Shown: positions 1-7,549, counted from the first letter of the stretch. The stretch: DNA of 42,422 bases from RDXT01 sp033765305 (GCA_033765305.1 JANRID010000013.1:1-42422); one strand, 5' to 3'. Numbers and translations are program-made. Notes: generated by a model not told the origin, from the sequence alone.

Positions 1-1
1 C

Positions 2-313
2 CGGCACCTGCCGGAACTCCGCCGCCTGTGCCGCGAGCACCGGCTCAGCCGGCTGTGGCTCTTCGGCTCGGCCCTGCGCGCCGACTTCGGGCCGGATTCC
101 GATGTGGATCTGCTCTACGAAATGGAGGCCGGGCTGGATCCTGAACAAACCGGCACCTTATTCTGGAGCCTCCTGCGCAGCCTGGAAACGCTGCTTGGAC
201 GGCCCGTCGATCTGCTGCGGCGCAGCAGCCTGCAAAATCCGTATCTGCTGGCCGAAATCGAAGAAACCGAAGTGCTGATCTATGACGCGGCAGGCGAGGC
301 CCTGCCCGTCTGA
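2..313 (+). CDS. MNT-type nucleotidyltransferase, 5' end missing
   Basis: The reading frame is open from the left edge of the window and ends at TGA 311-313, so the N-terminus is missing. The visible part has the nucleotidyltransferase signature GSALRADFGPDSDVDLL: the GS dipeptide, then D-x-D with the two metal-binding aspartates. This is the MNT/Pol-beta superfamily fold of small stand-alone nucleotidyltransferases. Such proteins are often antitoxins of HEPN-MNT toxin-antitoxin pairs, where they modify the HEPN RNase by AMPylation. The usual HEPN partner is not visible downstream, because the next gene is on the other strand; it could lie to the left of the window. About 103 residues are visible, close to a complete small MNT protein. 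The family call is secure; the toxin-antitoxin role is inference. Confidence 0.8.
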   Translation, partial: RHLPELRRLCREHRLSRLWLFGSALRADFGPDSDVDLLYEMEAGLDPEQTGTLFWSLLRSLETLLGRPVDLLRRSSLQNPYLLAEIEETEVLIYDAAGEALPV

Positions 314-322
314 CCGCCGGGG

Positions 323-820
323 TCAGCCTTCCAGCGCCTGCCGCAGTGCTTCGAGCCGCGCTTCCGGCACCGGCGCCGGGCGCAGCAGGAGCAGCAGCCG
401 CTGCCAGCGGCTTTCCGCCAGCCAGGTCTCGGTGAGCCACACCTGCAGGCTGCCGTCCTCGCCTGCTTCCAGCTCGATATCCAGCTCCTGCGCAATGCCC
501 GCCGCCAGGAAGGGCCTGCGCTCCGCCGCGATGAACTGATGCGGCACGCCTGCCGTAATCGTCAGCGTCTGCGGCAGGCCGGCCTCCGTCCACGCGATGC
601 CGGATGCGCTATCTGCGCCAGCCGGGCCGAGGGGCGTGCCTTCCGGAATCCGCAGGAGCGCACTCCAGCGCTCCGGGTCTGACAGCCAGGCATATACTGC
701 CGTATCGCTGGCTGCCAGCCGGATGCCCGCAGACCGTTCGCGGGCCTCAGGCGCCAGGAGCAGCGCCGCCGCCGGCAGCAGCAGGGCTGCTGCGCAGGCT
801 ATCATCCATCTGTGCCGCAT
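323..820 (-). CDS. Membrane-anchored SRPBCC-like protein
   Basis: A 165-residue protein that begins with a hydrophobic segment (residues about 5-24, rich in Ala and Leu), which looks like a signal anchor or signal peptide. The rest (AVYAWLSDPERWSALL, then alternating beta-like stretches and a C-terminal helix) resembles the START/SRPBCC lipid-binding fold, in which a helix-grip cavity binds a hydrophobic ligand. No catalytic residues can be assigned. The gene converges on the nucleotidyltransferase, with only 9 bp between their stop codons. The fold is a pattern-based guess; a plain 'hypothetical exported protein' would also be fair. Confidence 0.6.
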   Translation of the reverse strand: MRHRWMIACAAALLLPAAALLLAPEARERSAGIRLAASDTAVYAWLSDPERWSALLRIPEGTPLGPAGADSASGIAWTEAGLPQTLTITAGVPHQFIAAERRPFLAAGIAQELDIELEAGEDGSLQVWLTETWLAESRWQRLLLLLRPAPVPEARLEALRQALEG

Positions 821-966
821 ATCGGGAAAGGTAAACCGGCATCCGTTGGCGCTGCCGCTGCGACCGTTGAGCCGCCATTGCAGGACATTGGGGTGAAGCC
901 GGGCCGGACCATGTAAGAATCGCCGTATTTATGTACCTGATTTCCTGACACAACAGCTATCATCCC

Positions 967-1137
967 ATGCCCATCTCCATCCATCTGATCACCTCGCTCC
1001 TGTGGATTGCCTTCGCTGGCTTCACCATCCGGCTGATCCTCAAAGAATGGATGTCCGACCGCAATACCCGGCCCGCCACCATCGAGGATGACGACACTGC
1101 ATACCTGATCGGTCCCTGGGGGGCTCAGGAGGGCTGA
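967..1137 (+). CDS. Small single-pass membrane protein (56 aa)
   Basis: A short ATG-initiated frame encodes 56 residues: a hydrophobic N-terminal helix (about residues 4-25, LITSLLWIAFAGFTIRLIL) followed by a charged tail with EDDD. This is the layout of a small membrane protein with a cytoplasmic tail. It runs convergently into the ParA-partner gene and overlaps the last 13 bp of it. I recognise no family. The support is the clean membrane helix, a sensible start in an otherwise empty 300-bp gap, and ordinary codon use; there is no clear ribosome binding site. Confidence 0.45.
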   Translation: MPISIHLITSLLWIAFAGFTIRLILKEWMSDRNTRPATIEDDDTAYLIGPWGAQEG

Positions 1138-1574
1138 ATCTGCTTCCATTCCTGGTCGACGTAGTAGCGCAGCGCCACATTGATCACATCCTTCACCCGG
1201 AGGCCTTTGACCATGGCGATCTGGCGTGCGCGCTCCAGCACCTCTGTTGTAATCATGGTGCTGAAAGGACTTTCCAGCGCCGGCGCCTCGAACTGATCGG
1301 GGGCCGGCTTTCTGCTGCGCTGGGAGCCGGGCGTCACAATCTCGTCGAAGAGGTGGCCGTCGAGGGCCTCCTGCATGGCATCGAGCAGTGTTTTGCGCTG
1401 CGGCTGCGGGGGCACGGGCAGATGCTCGTTCATCGCCTCCACAAAGCGTTTTTTGCGCCGGGACGGCGCGGGCTTGGATTCGGCAGGCGCAGCCGGTTTG
1501 GACCGGGGAATGACCTCGGAGAGCACTTCGTCGTCGAAGGCATCGCTCAGGATGTCCAGAAAGCGTTTGGCCAT
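1125..1574 (-). CDS. ParA partner protein with ribbon-helix-helix-like C-terminus
   Basis: A 149-residue protein encoded 2 bp after the parA stop codon, the position of a ParB-type partner. The C-terminal 50 residues (FSTMITTEVLERARQIAMVKG, then VKDVINVALRYYVDQEW) fit a ribbon-helix-helix DNA-binding unit: a short beta strand followed by two helices. The N-terminal part carries two related amphipathic motifs, RFLDILSDAFDDEVLSEVIP at residues 4-23 and TLLDAMQEALDGHLFDEIV at about 63-81, with a third partial one (KKRFVEAMNEHLP) between them; each follows basic residues. In known ParA systems a short basic N-terminal peptide of the partner stimulates ATP hydrolysis by ParA, so these may be ParA-contacting motifs (inference). 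There is no ParB/Spo0J CTPase domain. It probably binds DNA or a cargo that ParA positions. Confidence 0.7.
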   Translation of the reverse strand: MAKRFLDILSDAFDDEVLSEVIPRSKPAAPAESKPAPSRRKKRFVEAMNEHLPVPPQPQRKTLLDAMQEALDGHLFDEIVTPGSQRSRKPAPDQFEAPALESPFSTMITTEVLERARQIAMVKGLRVKDVINVALRYYVDQEWKQIQPS

Positions 1575-1576
1575 GC

Positions 1577-2335
1577 TTACACTGCCATCTCCGCCCGCAC
1601 GCGGGAGATGATTTCTTTGGTGAGTTCCATATAATCCTCTGCGCCGTTGCAGAGTTCGTCGTACTGGAAAATGTGCTTGCCCATGCTCTGCGACTCCGCC
1701 AGCGCCACGTTGCCCCGGATTTTCGCATGGAGAATGGCGTCGCCGTAGCGTTCAGTGGCTACTTCGAGAATATCCCGGTGCAGCACCTTGCGGTGGTCGA
1801 ACTGGGTAATCACGATCCCGAGCAGCTCCAGCTTGTCGTTCATCCGGGTCTTGACCGTGCGCAGGATTTTGATGAAGTCCGACATGCCCTGGAGGGCCAG
1901 GGACTCCGGCTGCAGGGCAATGACTACGAAGTCGCTGGCAGTCAGGGCAGAAACGGTCAGCGATCCCAGCGAGGGAGGGCAGTCGATGAGAATGAAGTCA
2001 TACAGTTCCCGGACCGGAATCAGGCTTTCCTGGAGGATAAACTCCTTGCCGACCTCGATGTTCTTCTCGAACCCGGCCAGATGCACCGAGGAGGGCACCA
2101 TGCTGAAATCCTCCATTTCCAGGATCATCTTGCGGATGTCGTCCTGGAACGCCAGTACCTGGTAGATCGTCTGATCCTGCTTTTTGAGGCCGAGGGCGAA
2201 AGACGCATTGGCCTGCGGATCCAGGTCGATCAGCAGCACCTTATAGCCCAGCCGGGCGATCCCGGCGGCCAGGTTGATGGCTGTGGTAGTCTTTCCGACG
2301 CCGCCTTTGTGGTTTGCGATGGAAATGACGCTCAT
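1577..2335 (-). CDS. parA: ParA/Soj-family partitioning ATPase
   Basis: A 252-residue P-loop ATPase of the MinD/ParA class. It has the deviant Walker A motif KGGVGKTTT at residues 10-18 with its signature lysine, the Walker A' motif LIDLDPQANAS near residue 40, and Walker B in FILIDCPPSLG. ParA proteins dimerise on ATP, coat the nucleoid non-specifically, and are released by a partner protein, which moves DNA or protein cargo. The length is that of short ParA proteins without an N-terminal HTH. It is followed after 2 bp by a ribbon-helix-helix-like protein rather than a classical parB, so it may be an orphan or cargo-positioning ParA rather than the chromosomal Soj. A strong promoter match lies about 77 bp upstream. 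The family is certain, the cargo unknown. Confidence 0.95.
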   Translation of the reverse strand: MSVISIANHKGGVGKTTTAINLAAGIARLGYKVLLIDLDPQANASFALGLKKQDQTIYQVLAFQDDIRKMILEMEDFSMVPSSVHLAGFEKNIEVGKEFILQESLIPVRELYDFILIDCPPSLGSLTVSALTASDFVVIALQPESLALQGMSDFIKILRTVKTRMNDKLELLGIVITQFDHRKVLHRDILEVATERYGDAILHAKIRGNVALAESQSMGKHIFQYDELCNGAEDYMELTKEIISRVRAEMAV

Positions 2336-2411
2336 GAATGCAGGTTCAGGTTAGGTGAGGCAGGCAGCAGACGGGCGCAAATTGTGTGCCGGGCTGCACC
2401 ATGCAGATTTT

Positions 2412-2442
2412 CAAAGGTAGGGAATGCCGCAGAGATAAAAAA
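2412..2442 (-). promoter_or_regulatory. Predicted promoter of parA
   Basis: On the minus strand the sequence TACCTTTG (2419-2412) is a perfect match to the Bacteroidota -7 consensus TAnnTTTG. It is preceded at 19 bp by a T-run (2442-2439) in the place of the TTTG -33 element. It points toward parA, and transcription would begin roughly 70 bp before its ATG. The divergent sigma factor gene has a weaker box, TATCTTTT at 2476-2483. Confidence 0.6.
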
Positions 2443-2501
2443 ATGCAGGCTGCAGGTTCCGGCAGCGCATTCCTGTATCTTTTTGTGCTGCCTGCATTAT
2501 A

Positions 2502-3128
2502 TTGATCCCACCTAACCGGCAGACACGGGTGAATCCGGCATTCCGCACCCTTACCGACGCAGATCTCCAGGCCGAGCAGGCCCTGGTCGAAGCGGCGCAG
2601 CGCAACCCCCGGCGCTTCGCTCCGCTCTATGACCGGTACTACGACCGGATTTTCCTGTTTCTGTACAAGCGGACCGACGACGAGGAAATCAGCGCCGATC
2701 TCTGCTCCCAGGTGTTTCTGAAGGCCTTGCAGCACCTGCCCCGCTACCGGTTTACCGGAGCTCCGTTTTCGGCCTGGCTCTTCCGCATCGCCGTCAATGA
2801 AGTGAACCAGTACTTCCGGCAGGCCAAGCGCGCGCGGGTCATCAGCCTGGAGACCGTCAAGCTCCGCCAGCTGGTGGCAGAAGCCGACGAGCCCCGGAGC
2901 GACGCCGCCATGCAGGCCATGATCCGGGTGCTGCAGCTCCTCAAGCCCGAAGAGCTGGAATACATCGAACTGCGGTTTTTTGAGGAACTGTCTTTCCGCG
3001 AGCTGGGAGAAATCTACGGCATCACGGAAAACAATGCCAAGGTACGCATGTACCGCCTGCTGGACCGGGTCAAAGCCCTGATGGTGAAATCAGGCCTGCC
3101 CCCTGCCGATGAACCTGCCGCCTGCTGA
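2502..3128 (+). CDS. ECF-type RNA polymerase sigma factor
   Basis: An approximately 200-residue sigma-70 family protein with the two-domain ECF layout. Region 2 covers about residues 34-110 (FAPLYDRYYDRIFLFLYKRT through FSAWLFRIAVNEVNQYFR), containing the core-binding and -10-recognising helices. Region 4 covers about 140-197 (LELRFF-like core ELSFRELGEIYGITENNAKVRMYRLL), the -35-binding helix-turn-helix. The longest frame starts at a TTG; a GTG at 2529 is an equally plausible start and loses only nine residues. It is followed after 33 bp by a membrane protein that may be its anti-sigma partner. Which signal it answers cannot be read from the sequence. Confidence 0.92.
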   Translation: MIPPNRQTRVNPAFRTLTDADLQAEQALVEAAQRNPRRFAPLYDRYYDRIFLFLYKRTDDEEISADLCSQVFLKALQHLPRYRFTGAPFSAWLFRIAVNEVNQYFRQAKRARVISLETVKLRQLVAEADEPRSDAAMQAMIRVLQLLKPEELEYIELRFFEELSFRELGEIYGITENNAKVRMYRLLDRVKALMVKSGLPPADEPAAC

Positions 3129-3161
3129 GCATATTTCTACCGTATCGAAGCACTTCTGCGC

Positions 3162-4127
3162 ATGCCCGATTACCGAGTCCATATCGACAAGCCCCTTCCC
3201 GGACCGGAACGCATCCGGCGCCACCGGGATTTCGGCGGGCTGTACGCCACGTACCGGGCGGAGATGCGGCTGCATTTCTGGCGCAATCTCTACCGCAATC
3301 CGCGGGTGTTCGCAGGCGTAGCCGTGCTGGCGGCGGTTGTGCTGCTGGTCTTCGAGGCATCGGAGCCGCCAGCGGTCCCTGCTGCTGCGCCTGCGGCCGG
3401 GTACGATACAGCTGCGCCCGTCTGGGCGCCCGCCACTGGCCTGCCCTGGCTCTCCGGCCCCGACAGCGTTCAGATGCTGGCACCCGGCGCCTGGGCGCAT
3501 GCGCCCCTGCCCGATACCAGCGGCCTGCTGCTCCGCCTCTCCGGCCCCGGCGGGGCCCGGGAGCCCCTGCGCCAGGCCTGGGCCTACGACACCGCCGCCC
3601 GCCGCTGGATGCCCGTGCTGCCGCAGCAGGTGCAGGACACGCTGCTGACGGTCCGGAAGCAGGAAGCGCCGGCGCAGCCCGCCGCCCGCCTCCGCAGGCC
3701 GGAGCGCCCCTTCGGCGTGCGCCTGCGCAATGCCGCCGATTTTCCGCAGTTCCGCCGCTTCCGCACCACCTACTGGGTCTGGACGCCCGGCAGCGGCACC
3801 CAGGACCCCTGGACCTCCGGCCTGATCGCCCCGGCAGGACCCGTGTGGGAGGATGTGCAGGTGAAAGACCTCGGCAACGGGACGTATCAGCTTACGTTTT
3901 ACCGCCCCGACGCCGCAGGCGGGCTGAAAGCGACGCGCGTGGCGGCGCAGCCGGTCTTCGAGGCGGCAACCCCGGAAGCGGCGGAAGCCTGGTATCAGCA
4001 GCAGCTGGCAGCGTGGGAGGCGGCGGCGCAGCCGGCCGCACCCGCAGCGGATACCCTGCGGAGCGTGCGCACCCGCCTGCGCTGGCAATTGCCCGAAGGG
4101 GTTTGGCTGTATGTAATCCCGGACTGA
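3162..4127 (+). CDS. Membrane protein paired with the sigma factor, possible anti-sigma factor
   Basis: A 321-residue protein with a charged N-terminal segment (residues 1-47, ending in RNLYRNPRVF), one transmembrane helix at about 48-64 (VFAGVAVLAAVVLLVF) and a long C-terminal part that should face the periplasm. The C-terminal part is rich in Ala and Pro with patches of beta-like sequence. Sitting 33 bp behind an ECF sigma gene with one transmembrane helix after about 50 residues is the layout of an anti-sigma factor. However, the zinc-type anti-sigma motif (HxxxCxxC) is absent, so the assignment rests on context only. The stop codon abuts that of the convergent aminotransferase gene. Confidence 0.65.
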   Translation: MPDYRVHIDKPLPGPERIRRHRDFGGLYATYRAEMRLHFWRNLYRNPRVFAGVAVLAAVVLLVFEASEPPAVPAAAPAAGYDTAAPVWAPATGLPWLSGPDSVQMLAPGAWAHAPLPDTSGLLLRLSGPGGAREPLRQAWAYDTAARRWMPVLPQQVQDTLLTVRKQEAPAQPAARLRRPERPFGVRLRNAADFPQFRRFRTTYWVWTPGSGTQDPWTSGLIAPAGPVWEDVQVKDLGNGTYQLTFYRPDAAGGLKATRVAAQPVFEAATPEAAEAWYQQQLAAWEAAAQPAAPAADTLRSVRTRLRWQLPEGVWLYVIPD

Positions 4128-5351
4128 TCAGGCGCTGGCCGCAGCCGCATGGCTGCGCACGCGGCCCGGATACGCGCGCAGGCCCGCCTCCAGGCAGCGG
4201 ATCGCCTGGCGCAGATCGTCCTGATTCAGCACGTAGGCAATCCGGACCTCGTCCTGCCCCCGTGCAGGATCGGAATAGAATCCGTTGCCGGGAGCCATCA
4301 TGACCGTAGCGCCTTCATGGCTGAAGGATTCGAGCATCCAGCGGCAGAAGTGCTCGGCATCTGCCACCGGAAGGCGCACCATCGCATAGAATGCGCCATT
4401 GACGCGGGGGCAGCGCACCCCGGGAACCTGCGCCAGCAGGTCGAGCATCAGGTCGCGGCGGGCGGCGTATTCGGCATTCACGGCCTCGTAAAAGCTGGCA
4501 GGCAGCGCATACAGGGCCTCTGCGCCGATCTGGCCCAGCGTAGGCGGCGAAAGGCGCGCCTGCGCCATGCGCAGGATGCCGTCCATCAGTTCCGCGTTGC
4601 GGGATACCACGCAGCCGATCCGCGCGCCGCAGGCAGAAAAACGCTTGGAGATGGAATCCACCACGATCACATTCGGCTCCGCGCCGGAGAGGCCGAGCGT
4701 GGAGTGGTGCTGCAGCCCGTCGTAGGCAAACTCGCGGTACACCTCGTCGGCGATCAGGAACAGGTCGTGGCGCAGGGCAATCTCCTTGAGCCGCTCCAGC
4801 GAGGCCTGGGGATACAGGATGCCCGTCGGGTTGCCGGGATTGCAGATCAGGATGGCGCGCGTGCGCGGGGTGATGAGCGCTTCAAAGGCTTCGATCGGCG
4901 GCAGGGCAAAGTCGTCCTCGATGCGGGTGACGATGGGCACGACACGCGCGCCGGTAAACTGGGTGAAGCTGTTGTAGTTGGCGTAGAAAGGCTCCGGCAC
5001 GATCACCTCGTCGCCGGGATTCATGCAGGCGGCAAATACGAAGCTCAGCGCTTCGGAAGCGCCGGTGGTGACAATCACATCGCGGGATTCCAGCGGGTAG
5101 CCGAGCCTGCCGTAATACGCTGCGATCGCATTCCGGAGGGATTCATTGCCGGCGGAATGGCTGTAGGCCAGCACTTCGATATGTGCCTGCTGGATCGCTT
5201 CGAAGAAACGGGGCGGTGTCTCGATGTCCGGCTGGCCGATGTTGAGGTGCAAGACCTTCGTGCCGCGGCGCTTGGCGGCATCTGCGTAGGGAACCAGCTT
5301 GCGGATGGGCGAAGCCGGCAACTGGAGGGCGCGGTCGGACAGAAGAGGCAT
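4128..5351 (-). CDS. Pyridoxal-phosphate aminotransferase (aspartate aminotransferase fold type I)
   Basis: A 407-residue class I/II aminotransferase. The PLP-binding lysine is K236 in SISKRFSACGARIG. Other fold-type I landmarks are the NPGNPTG motif at 171-177, the cofactor-contacting D202 and Y205 in ADEVYREF, R244 which helps hold the phosphate, and a substrate-carboxylate arginine in the C-terminal VRIAYVL. These enzymes move the amino group between an amino acid and a 2-oxoacid in the cytoplasm. The sequence resembles AspC/PatA-like enzymes, but the donor cannot be fixed from sequence. It lies 64 bp behind the ferredoxin gene on the same strand, so the two could be cotranscribed. Confidence 0.93.
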   Translation of the reverse strand: MPLLSDRALQLPASPIRKLVPYADAAKRRGTKVLHLNIGQPDIETPPRFFEAIQQAHIEVLAYSHSAGNESLRNAIAAYYGRLGYPLESRDVIVTTGASEALSFVFAACMNPGDEVIVPEPFYANYNSFTQFTGARVVPIVTRIEDDFALPPIEAFEALITPRTRAILICNPGNPTGILYPQASLERLKEIALRHDLFLIADEVYREFAYDGLQHHSTLGLSGAEPNVIVVDSISKRFSACGARIGCVVSRNAELMDGILRMAQARLSPPTLGQIGAEALYALPASFYEAVNAEYAARRDLMLDLLAQVPGVRCPRVNGAFYAMVRLPVADAEHFCRWMLESFSHEGATVMMAPGNGFYSDPARGQDEVRIAYVLNQDDLRQAIRCLEAGLRAYPGRVRSHAAAASA

Positions 5352-5415
5352 ACAGCAGGCAACTTTCGGGCAAATATCCGGCGCAGGGCGGGGAATTACA
5401 ACAGCCTGCTCCGGC

Positions 5416-5742
5416 TCACTCCCAGAAGCGGGGGGAGGACTGGGTTTCGAGGCGCTTGACGGTGCCGGACTCCAGATGCGCCATCACAATCTCGCGCACG
5501 TCGCCGGGCTTGACCTTGCTGTAAAGCGTGCCGCCGGGCAGCACCTTGACGCTGATGCCTGCCGGGCAGTTGGACAGGCAGCCGGAGGCCCGTACGGATA
5601 CGCGCTGCCCGAGGCCTTCGCCTGCCACGCAGGATTCGAAGAGATCAATCAGGGTTTCAGATCCTTTGTCATTGCAGCAGCCGCCGCCGTGGATTTTGGA
5701 GCGCTGGCTGTCGCAGACGAGGATGAGGAGTTTGGAAGACAT
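5416..5742 (-). CDS. Thioredoxin-like [2Fe-2S] ferredoxin
   Basis: A 108-residue protein of the thioredoxin-like 2Fe-2S ferredoxin family, the fold also used by NuoE. Candidate cluster ligands are C10 in the opening strand (LLILVCDSQ), C22/C23 (GGGCCNDKG), and C55 and C59 in the SGCLSNCPAG loop. The last of these is the most characteristic motif of the family. It would carry electrons in the cytoplasm or act as an iron-sulfur sensor; the redox partner is unknown. The gene is divergent from the prenyltransferase, and an AT-rich region of about 80 bp between them should hold promoters for both. Confidence 0.88.
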   Translation of the reverse strand: MSSKLLILVCDSQRSKIHGGGCCNDKGSETLIDLFESCVAGEGLGQRVSVRASGCLSNCPAGISVKVLPGGTLYSKVKPGDVREIVMAHLESGTVKRLETQSSPRFWE

Positions 5743-5784
5743 GCGGGATAGGTATACGTATTAAACTATGCAGATATGAAATAA

Positions 5785-5814
5785 GTTTTTTCTGCTCCTA
5801 AAAAAGTATCTTTG
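5785..5814 (+). promoter_or_regulatory. Predicted promoter of the prenyltransferase gene
   Basis: TATCTTTG at 5807-5814 matches the Bacteroidota -7 consensus TAnnTTTG exactly, and a GTTTTTT run at 5785-5791 is at the right distance for the -33 element. Transcription would start near 5820. This either gives a leaderless message from the ATG at 5823 or a leader of about 55 nt for the ATG at 5877. Confidence 0.65.
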
Positions 5815-5876
5815 CTTCGGGCATGCTTTTCAAACAAGCAGTTCTGCCGATTGTTCCAGTGGCAAACCGTCCGGAC

Positions 5877-6755
5877 ATGCAGCTCAAGCCGTATTTTTCG
5901 CTGATTACGTTTTCCCACACCATTTTTGCCCTGCCCTTCGCCCTGATCGGCGCCAGCTGGGGCATGTTCACCCTGCACAGCCGGGGCATCGCACCGGATA
6001 AGCCCTATGCCCTCAGCGCGGTGCTGGTGGTGCTCTGCATGGTATTTGCCCGGAGCGCGGCCATGGCCTTCAACCGCTACCTGGACCGCGACATCGACGC
6101 GCAGAATGCGCGCACCCGCGTGCGGGAGATCCCCGCCGGGGTCATCAGCGCCCGCAGCGCCCTGGCATTCACCCTGATCAATGCCGGGCTTTTTGTGCTG
6201 GCCACGGCCTTCATCAATCCGCTGTGCCTGGCGCTGTCGCCGGTGGCGCTGGCGGTGATTCTGGGATATTCCTACACCAAGCGCTTCACGGCGCTCTGCC
6301 ACCTGGTGCTGGGGCTGGGGCTTTCGCTGGCGCCGGTGGGCGCCTATCTGGCCGTCACCGGCCGCTTCGACTGGGCGCCGGTGGTGCTGGGGCTGGCCGT
6401 GCTCACCTGGGTGAGCGGGTTTGACATCATCTATGCGCTGCAGGACGAGGAATTCGACCGCAGCCACCGCCTGAGCAGCATTCCGGCCTGGCTGGGCAAG
6501 CCCCGTGCCCTGGCCGTTTCCTCCGGGCTGCATGTGCTCAGCGCCGGCCTGATCCTGGGGTTCGGCTGGCTGACCGGCGGCCGGTGGGGCTTCGCCGCCG
6601 GCGCGGCCATCTTCCTCTGCATGCTGCTCTACCAGCACCTGCTGGTATCGCCCAGCAATCTCTCGCGCGTCAACCGGGCCTTTTTCACAGCCAACGGCAT
6701 CGCATCGGTGCTCTTCGCGGCATGTGTGATCGGCGAGCTGTGGGTGCGCGCCTGA
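5877..6755 (+). CDS. UbiA-family prenyltransferase (probable menaquinone/4-hydroxybenzoate type)
   Basis: A 292-residue integral membrane protein with about eight or nine hydrophobic helices. It carries both aspartate-rich prenyl-diphosphate motifs of the UbiA family: NRYLDRDID at residues 66-74 and DIIYALQDEEFD at 183-194. UbiA enzymes attach a polyprenyl tail to an aromatic ring in the membrane. The motifs most resemble 4-hydroxybenzoate-type enzymes, which in many Bacteroidota serve menaquinone synthesis by the futalosine route (MqnP), but no other quinone gene is nearby to confirm this. I chose the ATG at 5877 because family members begin shortly before the FSLITFSHTIFALPF stretch. An ATG at 5823 would add 18 residues with no resemblance to the family and could be used if the message is leaderless. 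Confidence 0.92.
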   Translation: MQLKPYFSLITFSHTIFALPFALIGASWGMFTLHSRGIAPDKPYALSAVLVVLCMVFARSAAMAFNRYLDRDIDAQNARTRVREIPAGVISARSALAFTLINAGLFVLATAFINPLCLALSPVALAVILGYSYTKRFTALCHLVLGLGLSLAPVGAYLAVTGRFDWAPVVLGLAVLTWVSGFDIIYALQDEEFDRSHRLSSIPAWLGKPRALAVSSGLHVLSAGLILGFGWLTGGRWGFAAGAAIFLCMLLYQHLLVSPSNLSRVNRAFFTANGIASVLFAACVIGELWVRA

Positions 6756-6769
6756 GCCCGTCCGGCGCA

Positions 6770-6800
6770 TTGGCGGTCCGGGAATGTTTTGCTATTTTCG
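6770..6800 (+). promoter_or_regulatory. Predicted promoter of the lipocalin-like gene
   Basis: TTG at 6770-6772, a 20-bp spacer, and TATTTTCG at 6793-6800, which differs from TAnnTTTG at one fixed position. The ATG of the next gene lies 20 bp downstream of the box. Confidence 0.5.
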
Positions 6801-6820
6801 GAACCATAACCCTGAATCGT

Positions 6821-7549
6821 ATGAACCTCCGCCTCGGATCCCTCCTGCTCCTGCCCGCACTCTGCCTGCTGGGAGCTGTGTCTCATGCGCCTGCGCCCCA
6901 GGCTGCATCGCTGGCCGGTGCCTGGCAGCTGGAAGATGCCTCCGGCACGCAGACCGTCATGGTGATCTCGGAAGGATACTACATGGCCGCCGCGTATTCC
7001 CTGGCAGACAAGCGCTTCCTTGCTACCTGGGGCGGGGTGTATGCCGTGCAGCCCAGCGGCATGCTGCGCGAAACCCGTGAATTCGACACCCGCGACAGCA
7101 CCCAGGTGGGCAACACCTCCGAATGGGGCCTGCAGCAGGAGGCTGCCCGGCTGACAGTCAGGCGGGATGGCCGCAGCGAAGTGTGGAAGCGCCTGGACGA
7201 GGCGGCAGGCGCGCTGAACGGCTGCTGGCGCATTACGGCGCGGATGGACGGCGAGGGCAAGATGCAGCCCATCCCCTACAGCCCGCGGCGCACCCTCAAG
7301 CTGCTCACCGGCACCCGCTTTCACTGGGCTGCAATCAACGTGGAGACGAAACAGTTCTTCGGCGCAGGCGGCGGCACCTATACCTTTGCAAACGGAACCT
7401 ACACCGAACAGATCGAGTTTTTCTCCCGCGATGCTTCCCGTGTCGGAGCCAGTCTGAGCTTTCAGGGCACCGTCTCCGGCAACGAATGGACGCACAGCGG
7501 CCTGAGCAGCAGGGGACAGCCCATCCAGGAAGTCTGGACCCGGCAGTAG
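6821..7549 (+). CDS. Exported protein with two lipocalin-like repeats
   Basis: A 242-residue protein with a signal peptide (residues 1 to about 28, ending near AVSHAPAPQAA). The mature part is a tandem duplication. The first repeat begins LAGAWQLEDASG and contains YYMAAAYSLADKRFLATWGG and later FDTRDSTQVG. The second begins LNGCWRITARMDG and contains FHWAAINVETKQFFGAGGG and later FFSRDASRVG. The opening G-x-W and the repeating beta pattern suggest two small lipocalin-like barrels, which usually bind a hydrophobic ligand. It belongs to a group of Bacteroidota proteins usually labelled 'membrane or secreted protein' with no known role. It has its own promoter and is followed by an alpha/beta hydrolase gene 31 bp away. 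Confidence 0.75.
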   Translation: MNLRLGSLLLLPALCLLGAVSHAPAPQAASLAGAWQLEDASGTQTVMVISEGYYMAAAYSLADKRFLATWGGVYAVQPSGMLRETREFDTRDSTQVGNTSEWGLQQEAARLTVRRDGRSEVWKRLDEAAGALNGCWRITARMDGEGKMQPIPYSPRRTLKLLTGTRFHWAAINVETKQFFGAGGGTYTFANGTYTEQIEFFSRDASRVGASLSFQGTVSGNEWTHSGLSSRGQPIQEVWTRQ

